A stretch of 64,000 nucleotides of DNA from Acetobacter aceti (GCF_002005445.1 NZ_CP014692.1:3038501-3102500); one strand, 5' to 3'; counted from the stretch's first letter, positions 33,932-43,228 are shown. The notes: a model not told the origin generated them from the sequence alone. Program-made: numbers and translations.

Positions 33932-34756
33932 CTATGAGATGCTGTAAGATTTATCTGAAGCATTTTCACGCCATCCAAGACGCACTGAAATTTCTCTGGC
34001 GGCATCCAGAACAGACCCGACAATTTTTTTGCGGCGACTATCACTCATTTCAAAAAGTGTTGTCGGTCCGGTTACATTGACGGAGGCGATCACACGATCC
34101 GATTCATCGAAGATCGGAGCGGCAATGGAGCTTACGCCGTCTGAATACAGCCCGTCGCTTTCGGAATATCCGATCTGTTGTTCACGATGCAGGGTCTCCT
34201 GAAGTGCGGTCCACGAAGAGGGCGTACGGTTCGTGTACCGACCGAGAGGCCGGTCTTCATAAAGTTTTCTGACTTCGGCAGGATCCATCCATGCGAGAAT
34301 AGCCCGCCCGAGCGTGGTGGCGTGTGCGCCGACACGCGATCCGACCGAGATGTTGCTTGCCAGCGGCACATTTGGCACACGGCGAGCCAGATAGACAGCC
34401 TCACGTCCGTCAAGGACCCCGAGATGCGCAGACAGACCCGTTTTTTCAGCGAGTTTTGCAACAACGGGCAAAGCGATACGGACAAGATCCTGACCGAACG
34501 CGCTTTCTCCAACCAGACTGACAAGGCCGATGCCGATCTGGTATTCACCTTCACGCACAGGTTCGATGAAGCGTTCTGTCTCCAGCGTGTGCAGCAGACG
34601 GAGAAGAGTGGTCCTGCTGATGCCCAGTGTTGAGGCAGCTGAGCGGATATTGGCCAAAGAGCCTCCTTCCCCGATATAACGGAGAAGTTTGGCCGCACGT
34701 TGAACGGGCGGCGAAATATAGCTGCTTTCGTCGGTGTTGTGTTCTGGATCGGACAT
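33932..34756 (-). CDS. IclR family transcriptional regulator
   Basis: A 274-residue regulator if started at 34756 (GGAAGG upstream); an ATG 24 bases earlier is possible. N-terminal winged HTH at about residues 15-75 (VQRAAKLLRYIGEGG, then STLGISRTTLLRLLHTLE) followed by the IclR effector domain (LVRIALPVVAKLAEKTGLSAHLGVLDG to VSSIAAPIFDE). The gene is embedded inside the minus operon between two SDR genes, so it may autoregulate with the operon. A palindrome with CATAT core lies upstream of the operon at 35590-35611. Confidence 0.9.
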   Translation of the reverse strand: MSDPEHNTDESSYISPPVQRAAKLLRYIGEGGSLANIRSAASTLGISRTTLLRLLHTLETERFIEPVREGEYQIGIGLVSLVGESAFGQDLVRIALPVVAKLAEKTGLSAHLGVLDGREAVYLARRVPNVPLASNISVGSRVGAHATTLGRAILAWMDPAEVRKLYEDRPLGRYTNRTPSSWTALQETLHREQQIGYSESDGLYSDGVSSIAAPIFDESDRVIASVNVTGPTTLFEMSDSRRKKIVGSVLDAAREISVRLGWRENASDKSYSIS

Positions 34757-34780
34757 GCTGATGTGACCTTCCGTCGTCAT

Positions 34781-35542
34781 TCAGGTGAAAACAAAACCTG
34801 CGTTGACCGGAAGAGCCTGTCCGGTCAACGACAGAGCAGGTTCAGTCAACAGGAAGGCAACGACGCCGACAATGTCTTCAGGATACTGTGGGCCTGGTAC
34901 AGCCCTGCCAGTTTCATAAAGATCATGACGCTCCTGTGGGACGTATTCGGTTGCTTCGGTCCGCATGATACCCGGTGCGACGGCGCTTACGCCTATTCCA
35001 CGGGGACCAAGTTCGCGTGCAAGGGAGCGAGTCATGGCGATGACCGCGCCTTTACTGGCGATATAGGCCAGCAGACGCGGTGCGCCCCAAAGGGCAGTGT
35101 CGGAGGCGATATTGACGATCCGGCCACGGGTGGAAAATAGCGGGCTTAATGCGCGGGTCATAAGCCATGTTCCGCGTACATTGACCGTTTGCACCCTGTC
35201 CCAGAGTTCGATTTCGATATCCTCGAAATTCTTACCTCCAACATTGGTTGCAATGGCGCCGTTGTTTACCAACCCGTCAATGCTGTCCCATTTGCCTCTC
35301 ACCGTTTCTGCAAATGTCGCAATTGATTCGGGTGCGGCCAGATCGACACATGAGAAACTGACCGGAACCTCATACTTTGCCGCAATCCGGTCAGCGGTTT
35401 TTCCGCCTTCTTCAAGAATATCAGCCAGCCACAACTCGGCTCCGGCTGCAGCGCAGGCTTCCGCGATGATTTCGCCCAGGCCGCGCGCACCGCCGGTAAT
35501 CACAACACGATGCCCGGCAAGACTGGATAATGAGACATGCAT
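34781..35542 (-). CDS. SDR family oxidoreductase, first gene of the minus-strand catabolic operon
   Basis: A 253-residue classical SDR. The start at 35542 is supported by AAAGGA eight bases upstream, and a 35-codon in-frame extension is rejected. Motifs: TGGARGLG (residues 17-24), NNGA (93-96), and an intact triad Ser147, Tyr160, Lys164 (LLAYIASKGAV). C-terminal EPALSLTGQALPVNAG. Probably an NAD(P)-dependent alcohol/ketone oxidoreductase acting on an intermediate of the pathway. The operon promoter must lie between it and the divergent MFS gene. Confidence 0.88.
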   Translation of the reverse strand: MHVSLSSLAGHRVVITGGARGLGEIIAEACAAAGAELWLADILEEGGKTADRIAAKYEVPVSFSCVDLAAPESIATFAETVRGKWDSIDGLVNNGAIATNVGGKNFEDIEIELWDRVQTVNVRGTWLMTRALSPLFSTRGRIVNIASDTALWGAPRLLAYIASKGAVIAMTRSLARELGPRGIGVSAVAPGIMRTEATEYVPQERHDLYETGRAVPGPQYPEDIVGVVAFLLTEPALSLTGQALPVNAGFVFT

Positions 35543-35589
35543 GAAAGCAGTTCCTTTACGCCGGACCGATCTGATTTCGATTACAATAT

Positions 35590-35611
35590 GATCATATATG
35601 GGCATATGATC
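35590..35611. promoter_or_regulatory. Palindromic operator candidate between the SDR operon and the MFS gene
   Basis: A perfect inverted repeat GATCATAT-atgggc-ATATGATC. Its left part GATCATATATGGGC matches the palindrome at 40943-40956 (GACCATATATGGTC) at 12 of 14 positions, and its right part shares CATATGATCC with the site at 44906-44922. Size and symmetry suit an IclR-family dimer. It lies about 50 bases upstream of the SDR start and 120 upstream of the MFS start. Confidence 0.6.
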
Positions 35612-35731
35612 CTTATTTGGGTTACTGAATCGTTTCGGTTGTGTCAAATGATCTGTGCATTGACAGTGCGACCATGACAGGCACTGATCGCGATATCGAA
35701 CCGGATTCGAAACAATAAGGATTGAGGCACC

Positions 35732-36988
35732 ATGCAGAGCGCTGATTCGGATGTCAGGAACGAGGCTTTCCGTGCGACGGATACATCTTTTTCAAAGATC
35801 CCTGCTCTGCTGCCGGTTATTGCGCTGATGGCGATCACCTATGTTTTCTATGGCTGGGACCGTCTTGTCATGCCGGTCGAGCTTGTGGAATTGAGGAAAG
35901 CGCTGAATCTCGACCAGCGGACAGCCGGGTTGATGGCAAGTATTTTCACACTTGGCATTGCGGTATTGTCTCTTCCTGCTGGTCTTCTCGTTTCACGTCT
36001 TGGACTGCGCCGCGCCCTTGGATTCAGCACCCTTCTGTTTTCAGCAGGGACGCTGCTTTCCGGAATTGCCTCGAATATCCAGACTCTCTTGATAGGGCGT
36101 CTTGCAACCGGTGCTGGCGAATCGGTTTTCAGCATCGCGTTGTTCATGTTCATTGTCGCGCTGTTCCCGCGCTGGCGTGGAACCGCGATTGGAGGCGCTA
36201 CTACGATTTTTGGTCTCAGCATGTTTGTGGGGCCACGCGTCGTGCTTTTTCTTCAGCATCTTGGTGGTGGGGACTGGCGGTTTCCATTCAAGCTGATGGG
36301 GATGTTCGGAGTCGTCGCCGGATTCTGCCTGCTGTTTTTGGTTCCCAGACGCTTGCAGGCGGACCCGCTGGAAACTGCTACAGAGAAAGAATGGTCATGG
36401 CTGTTTACGCCAGGGTTGCTGTCGACCTATGGGCTGGCAGTTGTGAATGGCCTGTGTTGCTACGCTTATATGTCGCTGTTTCAGACTTATGGACGTATTG
36501 GACATCACCTGACTCCTGAGCAGGCTTCAGTGGCTTTCGGCTGCTTCGGCATCGGTAATATTCTTGGTGGCATCCCGATCGGCCTGCTGCTGGATCGTAC
36601 AGACCGGCGTGCGGGGGTGGGAATCCTGTCCGTTCTAACCGGTGTGGCCGGCGCCGTCCTGTTCCTCTGGTCCCTGCACCCCCTGAGTGCGATTATCCTC
36701 TCTTTGATCTATGGCATCGGTGTGGGCGGAGTGTACGGCAACTGTTACGCCCTTTCACGTGAGCAGGCTCCGGCGGCCAGAGCTTCTCTCGCTATCGGTG
36801 TGCTGCTCACGGTCTATTATATTGGAGCGTCCGTCTCGGGGTATATCTTTGTCGCTGTAATGGGGGATGATTTCTCTTCCCACATGCGCGGGGCTGTGCT
36901 GATGTTTCTGGCGCCCTACCTTCTGGCGGGACTGGTGATGCTGCTCGTTCGTTATCGGGCCGGTGAGACTGATCTGGCCGGAGACTGA
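35732..36988 (+). CDS. MFS transporter
   Basis: A 418-residue protein with 12 hydrophobic segments and the MFS loop 2-3 signature region (LPAGLLVSRLGLRRALG, about residues 88-104; second-half counterpart IGLLLDRTDRRAGVG). Tentatively an aromatic-acid or glycoside-derived substrate importer, because it is divergent from the catabolic operon and shares its upstream palindrome. A TTGACA at about 35659 is a candidate -35 element. Direction of transport cannot be read from sequence. Confidence 0.88.
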   Translation: MQSADSDVRNEAFRATDTSFSKIPALLPVIALMAITYVFYGWDRLVMPVELVELRKALNLDQRTAGLMASIFTLGIAVLSLPAGLLVSRLGLRRALGFSTLLFSAGTLLSGIASNIQTLLIGRLATGAGESVFSIALFMFIVALFPRWRGTAIGGATTIFGLSMFVGPRVVLFLQHLGGGDWRFPFKLMGMFGVVAGFCLLFLVPRRLQADPLETATEKEWSWLFTPGLLSTYGLAVVNGLCCYAYMSLFQTYGRIGHHLTPEQASVAFGCFGIGNILGGIPIGLLLDRTDRRAGVGILSVLTGVAGAVLFLWSLHPLSAIILSLIYGIGVGGVYGNCYALSREQAPAARASLAIGVLLTVYYIGASVSGYIFVAVMGDDFSSHMRGAVLMFLAPYLLAGLVMLLVRYRAGETDLAGD

Positions 36989-37085
36989 TAGACAGACCCG
37001 GCTACGGCAACAATAATGAATCCCCGAGAGCCATCTGGATGGACAAAGAGGTAACAGCCCTTTGTCCAGCCTGGATGGTTTTATG

Positions 37086-38030
37086 TTATTTGTGCCCCCG
37101 AGTGCTGTCCTCGGCTTTTATCTTCTGACGGCGCGTGGCGCCATCGATGCCGCCGGCAACAGCCCATTCTGCGAAATTTTCCGGACGGCGTTCCCATATC
37201 CGCGGTTCCCAGGCTTCGGTGCAGTAATCTTCATCGGCATAATATTCGAGCGGTGCTGCCAGAGGGTTCTCGAAATACCAGAAATAGGCTGATGAAATCG
37301 GGTGCCGTCCCGGTCCGATTTCGGTGTTCCAGCCTTTGCGGGACATTGCGAGACCACCCCCAACAACTTCATGAATGTCGTTTAAAGTGAAGGCGACATG
37401 ATTGATGCCTGCCTTGCCCGGACGGTTCAGAATGAAAAGATTATGATGGCCACCCCGAATCTGACAGCGCATGAAGCAACCGTGATTCGGATATTCGTCG
37501 CTCACAACAAAACCGAGCTGTTCTGTGTAGAATGCCCGCATGGCTGCGAAATCGGCGGCGAACAGTACGATGTGGCCAATCTGGATCGGATCGGCCTGCG
37601 TAATAACCGGTCCGCGTTTATCGATCCGGTGATAGGCTCCGGGAGCATTCGGCATTGTCGGTGCGCCTGTCACGGGACGACGCTGCGTTACCCTGAACGC
37701 AAGAGACAGACCATTCGGGTCGGAAACGCGAGGCAGTCCATCAGTGCCGATGGAGACAGCATCACCAAGACGCACCAACGTTTCATCAAGTCCTTTTTGA
37801 TCGCGGGCACCCCAGATGACTTCCCGCACTGTATTGCCGCCTTCGATCGCGGCGGGAAGGTCCGGCGAGTCAGCTGGTTTTACGATGACCGCACAACCAT
37901 CGCGCGTTTCAAAAACGAGCTGATCTGGTGATATTGATCTTTCATGCAGTCCCCAGTCGCGCATGAAGCGCAATGAGGCGTCCATATCCTGCACACCGAA
38001 GATTACGGCGTCGATGCCATATAAAGCCAT
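37086..38030 (-). CDS. VOC family extradiol-type dioxygenase
   Basis: A 314-residue protein from the ATG at 38030 (AGAGGA six bases upstream; an ATG 21 bases earlier is disfavoured). Two VOC modules: residues 5-115 and 145-265. The C-terminal module has the metal triad His153 (QIGHIVLF), His211 (NHVAF) and Glu262 (PLEYYAD), spaced as in 2,3-dihydroxybiphenyl-type type I extradiol enzymes, which cleave catechols next to the hydroxyls using Fe(II). Conserved active-site Tyr/His neighbours (YYADED) are present. Convergent with the MFS gene and divergent from the bicupin gene. Glyoxalase-like isomerase is less likely because of the two-module layout. Confidence 0.8.
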   Translation of the reverse strand: MALYGIDAVIFGVQDMDASLRFMRDWGLHERSISPDQLVFETRDGCAVIVKPADSPDLPAAIEGGNTVREVIWGARDQKGLDETLVRLGDAVSIGTDGLPRVSDPNGLSLAFRVTQRRPVTGAPTMPNAPGAYHRIDKRGPVITQADPIQIGHIVLFAADFAAMRAFYTEQLGFVVSDEYPNHGCFMRCQIRGGHHNLFILNRPGKAGINHVAFTLNDIHEVVGGGLAMSRKGWNTEIGPGRHPISSAYFWYFENPLAAPLEYYADEDYCTEAWEPRIWERRPENFAEWAVAGGIDGATRRQKIKAEDSTRGHK

Positions 38031-38227
38031 AACGATCCTCTTGTGTTTCATATATAAAACAAATGAAGGGTTTTTCTCTGGTATTTTTTGATCTTACACT
38101 GATTACAGCGAAAATAATCGATATTACAGTTATATTTTTTCTTGAATCGCCACAAATGTTTGTAATATGAAATGATCATTGCGAATAAAATATGGCGTGC
38201 GATGCGCCATCTCATCAGGAGTTTTCC

Positions 38228-39181
38228 ATGTCGGGGCTTACAGAAAACAACTCCTCACTCAATCAGGATTTTCGTCGTCATCTCCTGAAATTTACGGAAA
38301 AAACTTTTGACTGGGATGCGTTTCCGTCCAATCGTGGTTTTGCTGACCTCGAACGGGCGCAGATGCGGTTTATCGGGTCAGGCGGTTCGCCGAAAGTCAA
38401 TGACAGTGAAACGCTCAAGCCGGAACACTTTACGCTGAGCCTGATCTACAAACATCCCGGTAAATATGCGGCATGTCACGCGCACGAAATCGAGGAAGCC
38501 TTTCTCGTGCTGGATGGCGTGCTCACCGTAGGGTGGGAAGAAGACGGGGTCGTGGTGGAAGCGCCGCTCGGCCCTAAGGACATGATCCTGAATGCGCGTG
38601 AGATTCCGCATGGGTTTCGCAATGCTGGTGTTACGCCGGTTACCATGTCGGTCCTGGTCGGGGTCGGCAAGCCTCTGCCGCCACGCTATCTTTATCATCC
38701 CAAGGACGTGGATGCAGATCTTGCGGCTTCCTTTGGCGCACGGGATGGTCAGGTTCTGAGGGTCGATCCGGAAGGGCAACATCCTCTCCAGCGCATGATG
38801 GCGCATTATGTTGTGCGTTATGACGAACAGCCCACTGAGTGGACGGCCGCCGGTTTTGGTAGAAAAATCTATGTTGGAGAGGGAGGCGCACCTCCCTCCA
38901 CAGCCCGGAAAGAGATGTTTCTGATCCCGCCCGGCACCGGTGTGAAACCCTATACCCGTACCTGCGAGGAAGCGTGGCTGGTGCTTGACGGCCATATCAC
39001 CGTCGGCTGGGAAGAAGACGGCAAGACGATCGAACGTCAAATCGGACCAAAAGACGTGTTCGTTTCTCCTGCTGGCAGAACGCGTTATTTCCGGAACGAT
39101 GAGGCGAACGCGGCAACCGTTTTCGTCGCCATAGGGTCGCCTCTTGCGGGTGATCCGGACTACCAGCCGATCACGACATGA
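38228..39181 (+). CDS. Bicupin protein with one intact and one degenerate metal site
   Basis: A 317-residue protein from the ATG at 38228 (AGGAG seven bases upstream). Two cupin domains. The first (about 60-150) has the metal set His84, His86, Glu90 and His128 (CHAHEIEEAF, IPHGF). The second (about 215-305) keeps the fold and its Glu (TCEEAWLVLDG), but the His positions are Tyr and Arg and the last is Arg (GRTRYF). One metal site per chain suggests a dioxygenase or isomerase with a structural second half. The stop overlaps the hydrolase start (ATGA), so the two gene products act together. Confidence 0.8.
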   Translation: MSGLTENNSSLNQDFRRHLLKFTEKTFDWDAFPSNRGFADLERAQMRFIGSGGSPKVNDSETLKPEHFTLSLIYKHPGKYAACHAHEIEEAFLVLDGVLTVGWEEDGVVVEAPLGPKDMILNAREIPHGFRNAGVTPVTMSVLVGVGKPLPPRYLYHPKDVDADLAASFGARDGQVLRVDPEGQHPLQRMMAHYVVRYDEQPTEWTAAGFGRKIYVGEGGAPPSTARKEMFLIPPGTGVKPYTRTCEEAWLVLDGHITVGWEEDGKTIERQIGPKDVFVSPAGRTRYFRNDEANAATVFVAIGSPLAGDPDYQPITT

Positions 39182-40002
39182 CAGTTCCGCATTGTTCCGT
39201 CATATCGCACACGACCCCGTCCGGCGGTTCCCTGACCTGGCTGGAGGCAGGTGATCCTGATGCGCCTGCTCTGGTTCTGCTGCACGGGATCGGGTCGGAT
39301 GCCCTGCTCTGGCAAAAGCAGATCGCCGCCTTTGCGCCCCACAGGCATGTTCTGGCCTGGAACGCGCCGGGTTATGCGGAAAGCTCACCATTATCGGATG
39401 ATGTTTTCCCGGGCGATGCGGGTATCTGGGCTGATCAGCTGGCGCAAGGACTGGATGCGTTTGGTGTCGATCGGTGTGTAATGGTGGGGCATTCTCTTGG
39501 AGCGATCACGGCGGCCCGCTTTGCTGCCACGTCGCCCGAACGGGTCAGCACTCTCGTGATTTCCAGTCCGGCGCGCGGGTATGGGCAGGAGCGGGGCGCT
39601 GATCTGCTGCCCGCCCTCCAGGCACGAATTGACGATATTCGTCAGTTCGGATCAGCAGGAATGGCTGCCCGCCGCGCTCCACGGACTCTGACTCCACAGG
39701 CATCTCAAGAGATGCTCGCAGAAGCCGAAGCTGCGATGGCGCGGGTCTCGGTCGAGGGATATTGTGACGCCGTGCATCTTCTTGCCTGTGGACGTCTCGT
39801 TGAAGATCTTGCCCGCTGGACGGGGCCACTTCATCTGATAGGCGCTGAGGAAGACATCATCGTTCCACTCAAAATCGTTCAGCAACTGGCAACAGCTTTT
39901 CCGCAGGCCCGGCTTCATGTCATCAAGGACGCGGGACATGCTTCCTATCTGCAGGCCCCGGAACAATTTCAGGCCGCACTGGCCGATGCATTGTCTGCAT
40001 GA
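39178..40002 (+). CDS. Alpha/beta hydrolase (C-C or ester hydrolase type)
   Basis: A 274-residue hydrolase of the MhpC/BphD-like group. Oxyanion-hole HGIGSD (residues 36-41), nucleophile Ser106 in GHSLG, acid Asp226 (GAEEDIIVP), His254 (DAGHASYLQAP). These enzymes often split the product of extradiol ring cleavage, which fits the VOC dioxygenase next door, though lactone or ester hydrolysis is equally possible. Coupled by ATGA overlap to the bicupin gene. Confidence 0.87.
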   Translation: MTVPHCSVISHTTPSGGSLTWLEAGDPDAPALVLLHGIGSDALLWQKQIAAFAPHRHVLAWNAPGYAESSPLSDDVFPGDAGIWADQLAQGLDAFGVDRCVMVGHSLGAITAARFAATSPERVSTLVISSPARGYGQERGADLLPALQARIDDIRQFGSAGMAARRAPRTLTPQASQEMLAEAEAAMARVSVEGYCDAVHLLACGRLVEDLARWTGPLHLIGAEEDIIVPLKIVQQLATAFPQARLHVIKDAGHASYLQAPEQFQAALADALSA

Positions 40003-40009
40003 AGCTGTC

Positions 40010-40831
40010 TCATCCCTGATATCCCAGCGCCACCGAAATTTCTTCGGCGGCGTTTTCTACGCGGACACGCACGACGTCCTCAAGCGCAGCCCGATCGTAA
40101 GCGTCCAGCGAGCAGATGGCGTTGACAGCAGCTTCGGCAATTCCCGCGCGATTCCGGACAGGAGCGGCGATACTCGCGACATCAGGTTCGAAATAGCCCC
40201 AGCTCGCCAGACTGCGCTGGGGACGGTCCGCTTCAAGTTGCGCCACCAACTCTCCCAGATCGGCGGGGGTCGCATCCGTATAGGTGGGAAAATCATAACC
40301 ATCGTAAAGCCGTACCACGTCCGGCAGAGGCATGTGAGAGAGCAAGGTGCGGCCAATGACTGTCGCATGAGCCGGAAGTCGTGTGCCGACGCCGATCAGA
40401 CTGTCTACACGTGTCGCTCCCAGACAACGGGCGATATAGACTACATCCGTTCCTTCCCGCACGACCAGATGAGTCGTGCAGCCCGTCTCATCACGGAGTC
40501 GTTCGAGAATAGGAGTGGCAATATCTCTCAGGCTACGGCCGGAAAGGGCGTTGTAGCCCAATCGCAGCACGCGGTTCCCAAGCCGGAATGTTTTACGTGC
40601 GGGGTTGCGTTCCAGATACCCGGCGACTTCCAGGGTATGGAGGATTCGGAAAACCGTCGCGCGGGGAAGACCTGTATCGCGCGCGATGGCGGCAAGACTC
40701 TGTTCCGGATTGTTTTGCGAAAAACCTTCGAGGATCGCAAGGCCCCGGATCAGGCCGGGCACAATGTAACGATCTCCATCCGGTGTTTCATCAGGGGATG
40801 CGTTGCTGAGGTCAGGAATCATGGCGTTCAT
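40010..40831 (-). CDS. IclR family transcriptional regulator, divergent from the Rieske operon
   Basis: A 273-residue regulator if started at 40831. In-frame starts up to 40948 exist, but the farthest would begin inside the palindrome at 40943-40956, which is better read as an operator. HTH at about residues 30-75 (AAIARDTGLPRATVFRILHTLE), then the IclR effector-binding domain (PILERLRDETGCTTHLVVREG, VASIAAPVRN). Divergent position and nearby palindrome suggest control of the HTH-Rieske-reductase-GH1 operon and of itself. It is clearly a separate gene from the IclR at 33932-34756, not a recent copy. Confidence 0.88.
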   Translation of the reverse strand: MNAMIPDLSNASPDETPDGDRYIVPGLIRGLAILEGFSQNNPEQSLAAIARDTGLPRATVFRILHTLEVAGYLERNPARKTFRLGNRVLRLGYNALSGRSLRDIATPILERLRDETGCTTHLVVREGTDVVYIARCLGATRVDSLIGVGTRLPAHATVIGRTLLSHMPLPDVVRLYDGYDFPTYTDATPADLGELVAQLEADRPQRSLASWGYFEPDVASIAAPVRNRAGIAEAAVNAICSLDAYDRAALEDVVRVRVENAAEEISVALGYQG

Positions 40832-40942
40832 TCTACGCAGGGATTTCCATTCAGGAAAAGATTGCGTGACGTCGCAAAGGCTGCAGACGACTCTTGCCTT
40901 TTCCATTATGGTATCGTAATAATGACCTATATTGATCATGTA

Positions 40943-40956
40943 GACCATATATGGTC
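40943..40956. promoter_or_regulatory. Perfect 14-bp palindrome between IclR and the Rieske operon
   Basis: GACCATA-TATGGTC, fully symmetric, about 60 bases upstream of the small HTH gene and about 110 bases upstream of the IclR start. Matches the left part of the 35590-35611 site at 12 of 14 positions. A good IclR operator candidate. Confidence 0.6.
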
Positions 40957-41016
40957 AAAAAGGTGTTCATGCTCGGTGGAGCAGGCCGGGATTACCCCGC
41001 TCAGGAGGACCGTACG

Positions 41017-41244
41017 ATGAAAAAGCCTTTTGTTCCTTACAATGAAACCTGGCAGACGCGTACACACGAGCCGGATCCGTATGAAAACATGCTTGGTGAC
41101 GTGCTGGAGAGCGCCTTTGCCCGCGGGGCGACGACGCTTTCCGAGATTATCTCTGTCATGACCGAACGCGATATCCCGGCGCCCGATGGTGGAAGCTGGA
41201 CTGAGCGTTCCCTTGCCGATGAACTTGCCCGACTCGCGGACTGA
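41017..41244 (+). CDS. Small recombinase-like helix-turn-helix protein paired with the Rieske oxygenase
   Basis: A 75-residue protein from the ATG at 41017 (AGGAGG eight bases upstream). The C-terminal 45 residues (ATTLSEIISVMTERDIPAPDGGSWTERSLADEL) look like the small HTH/recombinase subdomain of serine recombinases, in which a Gly-Gly-x-Trp turn follows the pattern RGIPTPRGGxW. No resolvase catalytic domain exists. It sits 27 bases upstream of the Rieske gene. It may be an accessory protein of the oxygenase or a DNA-binding regulator. The role is unknown. Confidence 0.65.
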   Translation: MKKPFVPYNETWQTRTHEPDPYENMLGDVLESAFARGATTLSEIISVMTERDIPAPDGGSWTERSLADELARLAD

Positions 41245-41271
41245 AGCCCAATTCAGGAACAGGAACCCGTC

Positions 41272-42288
41272 ATGACCATTTCCGCTGACGCACTTGAAAC
41301 CAGACTGCGCACCGGTCTGCGAAACCAGTGGTATGCCGTTCTGCCGTCAAATCAGGTGACGGCAACACCCGTTTCCATCTATCGCTGTGGTTTTCGCATT
41401 GTACTCTGGCGGGATCATACCGGACGAGCCTACGCTCTGGAAGATCACTGCCCGCATCGTGGCGCACCTCTTTCTCAGGGCACGCCGCTCGGTAATAAAA
41501 TCGCATGTCCCTATCATGGTGTGCAGGTTGATGCGGATGATGTCGCCGTCAAGGTGCCCGGCGCTCCCGGCTGCCGTCTGGAGGGGATGCACGCGACGCG
41601 ATCCTTCCCGCTTGAGGAGCGTGGTGGCGCGGTTTTCCTGTTTGTCGGAGAAACAAAGGATACGCCTCCGACCCCGCTGCGTGTACCGCCGGAACTGGAA
41701 GATCCTGAATACAGTCATTTCGTGTGCTATACGGAATGGGGCGGCGATTATCGTTATGTAATCGATAATGTCATGGACCCGATGCACGGTACTTTTCTGC
41801 ACCATCATTCTCACTCGATGTCGGAGGGCGAGGCGACCGCCAATTTCCAGATCGTTGAAACGGAACATGGATTTGTTTTTGAGAAAGAAGGCCAGCGTGA
41901 CGTCAATTTTGACTGGACCGAGTTCATCGATATCGGTTCCATGTGGCTCAAGCTTGAGATCCCTTATCCGAAAACAGGCGGTCCCGGCGGAAATTTCATG
42001 ATTCTGGGAAGCTGCTCTCCCATGCAGGACGGATGGAGTGCGGTTTTCTTCTGGCGACTACGAAAGGTTTCGGGTTGGCAGCGTGATGCCTGGCGTTTCC
42101 TCTATCGGAACAGGCTGGAGGGAAGGCACTGGCATGTGCTTGAGCAGGACCGCGTTCTGATTGAGGATTATGAACCAGGCGCGAACCAGCGGGAGATTCT
42201 TTATCAGCATGATGCAGGTCTTGTCCGTTTGCGCCGGTATCTCAAACAGAAAGCTGAAAAACAGCTTGAGACATTAGCTCATGCCTGA
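41272..42288 (+). CDS. Rieske-type aromatic ring-hydroxylating oxygenase (alpha subunit)
   Basis: A 338-residue single-component oxygenase of the phthalate/vanillate type. Rieske cluster ligands Cys60, His62, Cys79 and His82 (CPHRG and CPYHG). The mononuclear iron motif follows NxxDxxHxxxxH (Asn166, Asp169, His172, His177) in the catalytic domain. These enzymes add dioxygen-derived hydroxyls to rings or remove O- or N-methyl groups. The adjacent reductase overlaps by eight bases and is of the matching type. No beta subunit is seen, in keeping with the phthalate-dioxygenase family. Confidence 0.93.
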   Translation: MTISADALETRLRTGLRNQWYAVLPSNQVTATPVSIYRCGFRIVLWRDHTGRAYALEDHCPHRGAPLSQGTPLGNKIACPYHGVQVDADDVAVKVPGAPGCRLEGMHATRSFPLEERGGAVFLFVGETKDTPPTPLRVPPELEDPEYSHFVCYTEWGGDYRYVIDNVMDPMHGTFLHHHSHSMSEGEATANFQIVETEHGFVFEKEGQRDVNFDWTEFIDIGSMWLKLEIPYPKTGGPGGNFMILGSCSPMQDGWSAVFFWRLRKVSGWQRDAWRFLYRNRLEGRHWHVLEQDRVLIEDYEPGANQREILYQHDAGLVRLRRYLKQKAEKQLETLAHA

Positions 42289-43228
42289 TCTTCTTCGTGT
42301 TCGGGCGTGTGTGCTGAAGTGGGAGGCAAAGGATATTGTCTCCCTTGAACTCCGTGCGCTGGATGGAGGCCCTCTGCCCCGCTTTACAGCAGGCAGTCAT
42401 ATTGACCTTCATCTTCCGGGAGGCATTGTCCGCAGCTATTCGCTGAGTAATGATCCGGCGGAAACTGATCGCTATGTTGTCGGTATTGCAAGGGATGCTG
42501 CAAGTCGCGGTGGATCGCGCTATATTCACGAGACACTACGGATTGGCGCCGAATTCGATATTGGCAAACCACGCAACAACTTTGAACTGAATGAAACCTC
42601 ACAGGATCATGTTCTGATCGCAGGCGGCATCGGCATCACTCCCATGATGTCGATGATGCATCGCCTACATACACTTGGTCGTCGGCCAGTGCTTTATTAC
42701 GCCGTACGCGACCATTCCCGCCTTGCTTTCTCTCGTGAGATCAATGCGATAAGTCGTGAACACGTCTATCATATTGATAGCGAAACTGGTGCCCCTCTCG
42801 ATATCGCCTCCATTATCGGCGCTCATCCTGACGCGGATTTTTATTGCTGTGGTCCGGCTCCGATGTTGTCCGCTTTTGAAGATGCGACAGCTCATTTGCC
42901 TGAGGAACGGGTCCATTTTGAACGTTTTGCTGCGGTTGCCGTTGCCAAACCGGATACTGAAGCTGCTTTTGAAGTCGAATGCGTGAAATCTCATAAGGTT
43001 TTTGCAATTCCTCCTGACGAAAGCATTGGTGATGTGCTGGAGGCCGCAGGGATTCCGGTTGATCTTTCATGCCGCGAAGGAATTTGCGGGAGTTGTGAGA
43101 CACGAGTTTTATCGGGTGTTCCGGAACACAGGGACAGTGTGCTGAGCAAAAGCGAAAAAGAAAGCCACAAGACCATGATGATCTGCGTTTCACGCTGTCG
43201 TTCCGGCAAACTCTTGCTTGATCTTTAA
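42281..43228 (+). CDS. Flavin/2Fe-2S oxygenase reductase (phthalate dioxygenase reductase/VanB type)
   Basis: A 315-residue electron-transfer protein. Order: flavin-binding beta barrel (PRFTAGSHIDLHL, RSYSLSNDP), NAD(P)-binding domain (IAGGIGITPMMSM, YCCGPAPML), then a C-terminal plant-type ferredoxin with Cys264, Cys269, Cys272 and Cys302. It passes electrons from NAD(P)H through flavin and the cluster to the Rieske oxygenase, whose 3' end it overlaps. All key cofactors are visible. Confidence 0.93.
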   Translation: MPDLLRVRACVLKWEAKDIVSLELRALDGGPLPRFTAGSHIDLHLPGGIVRSYSLSNDPAETDRYVVGIARDAASRGGSRYIHETLRIGAEFDIGKPRNNFELNETSQDHVLIAGGIGITPMMSMMHRLHTLGRRPVLYYAVRDHSRLAFSREINAISREHVYHIDSETGAPLDIASIIGAHPDADFYCCGPAPMLSAFEDATAHLPEERVHFERFAAVAVAKPDTEAAFEVECVKSHKVFAIPPDESIGDVLEAAGIPVDLSCREGICGSCETRVLSGVPEHRDSVLSKSEKESHKTMMICVSRCRSGKLLLDL

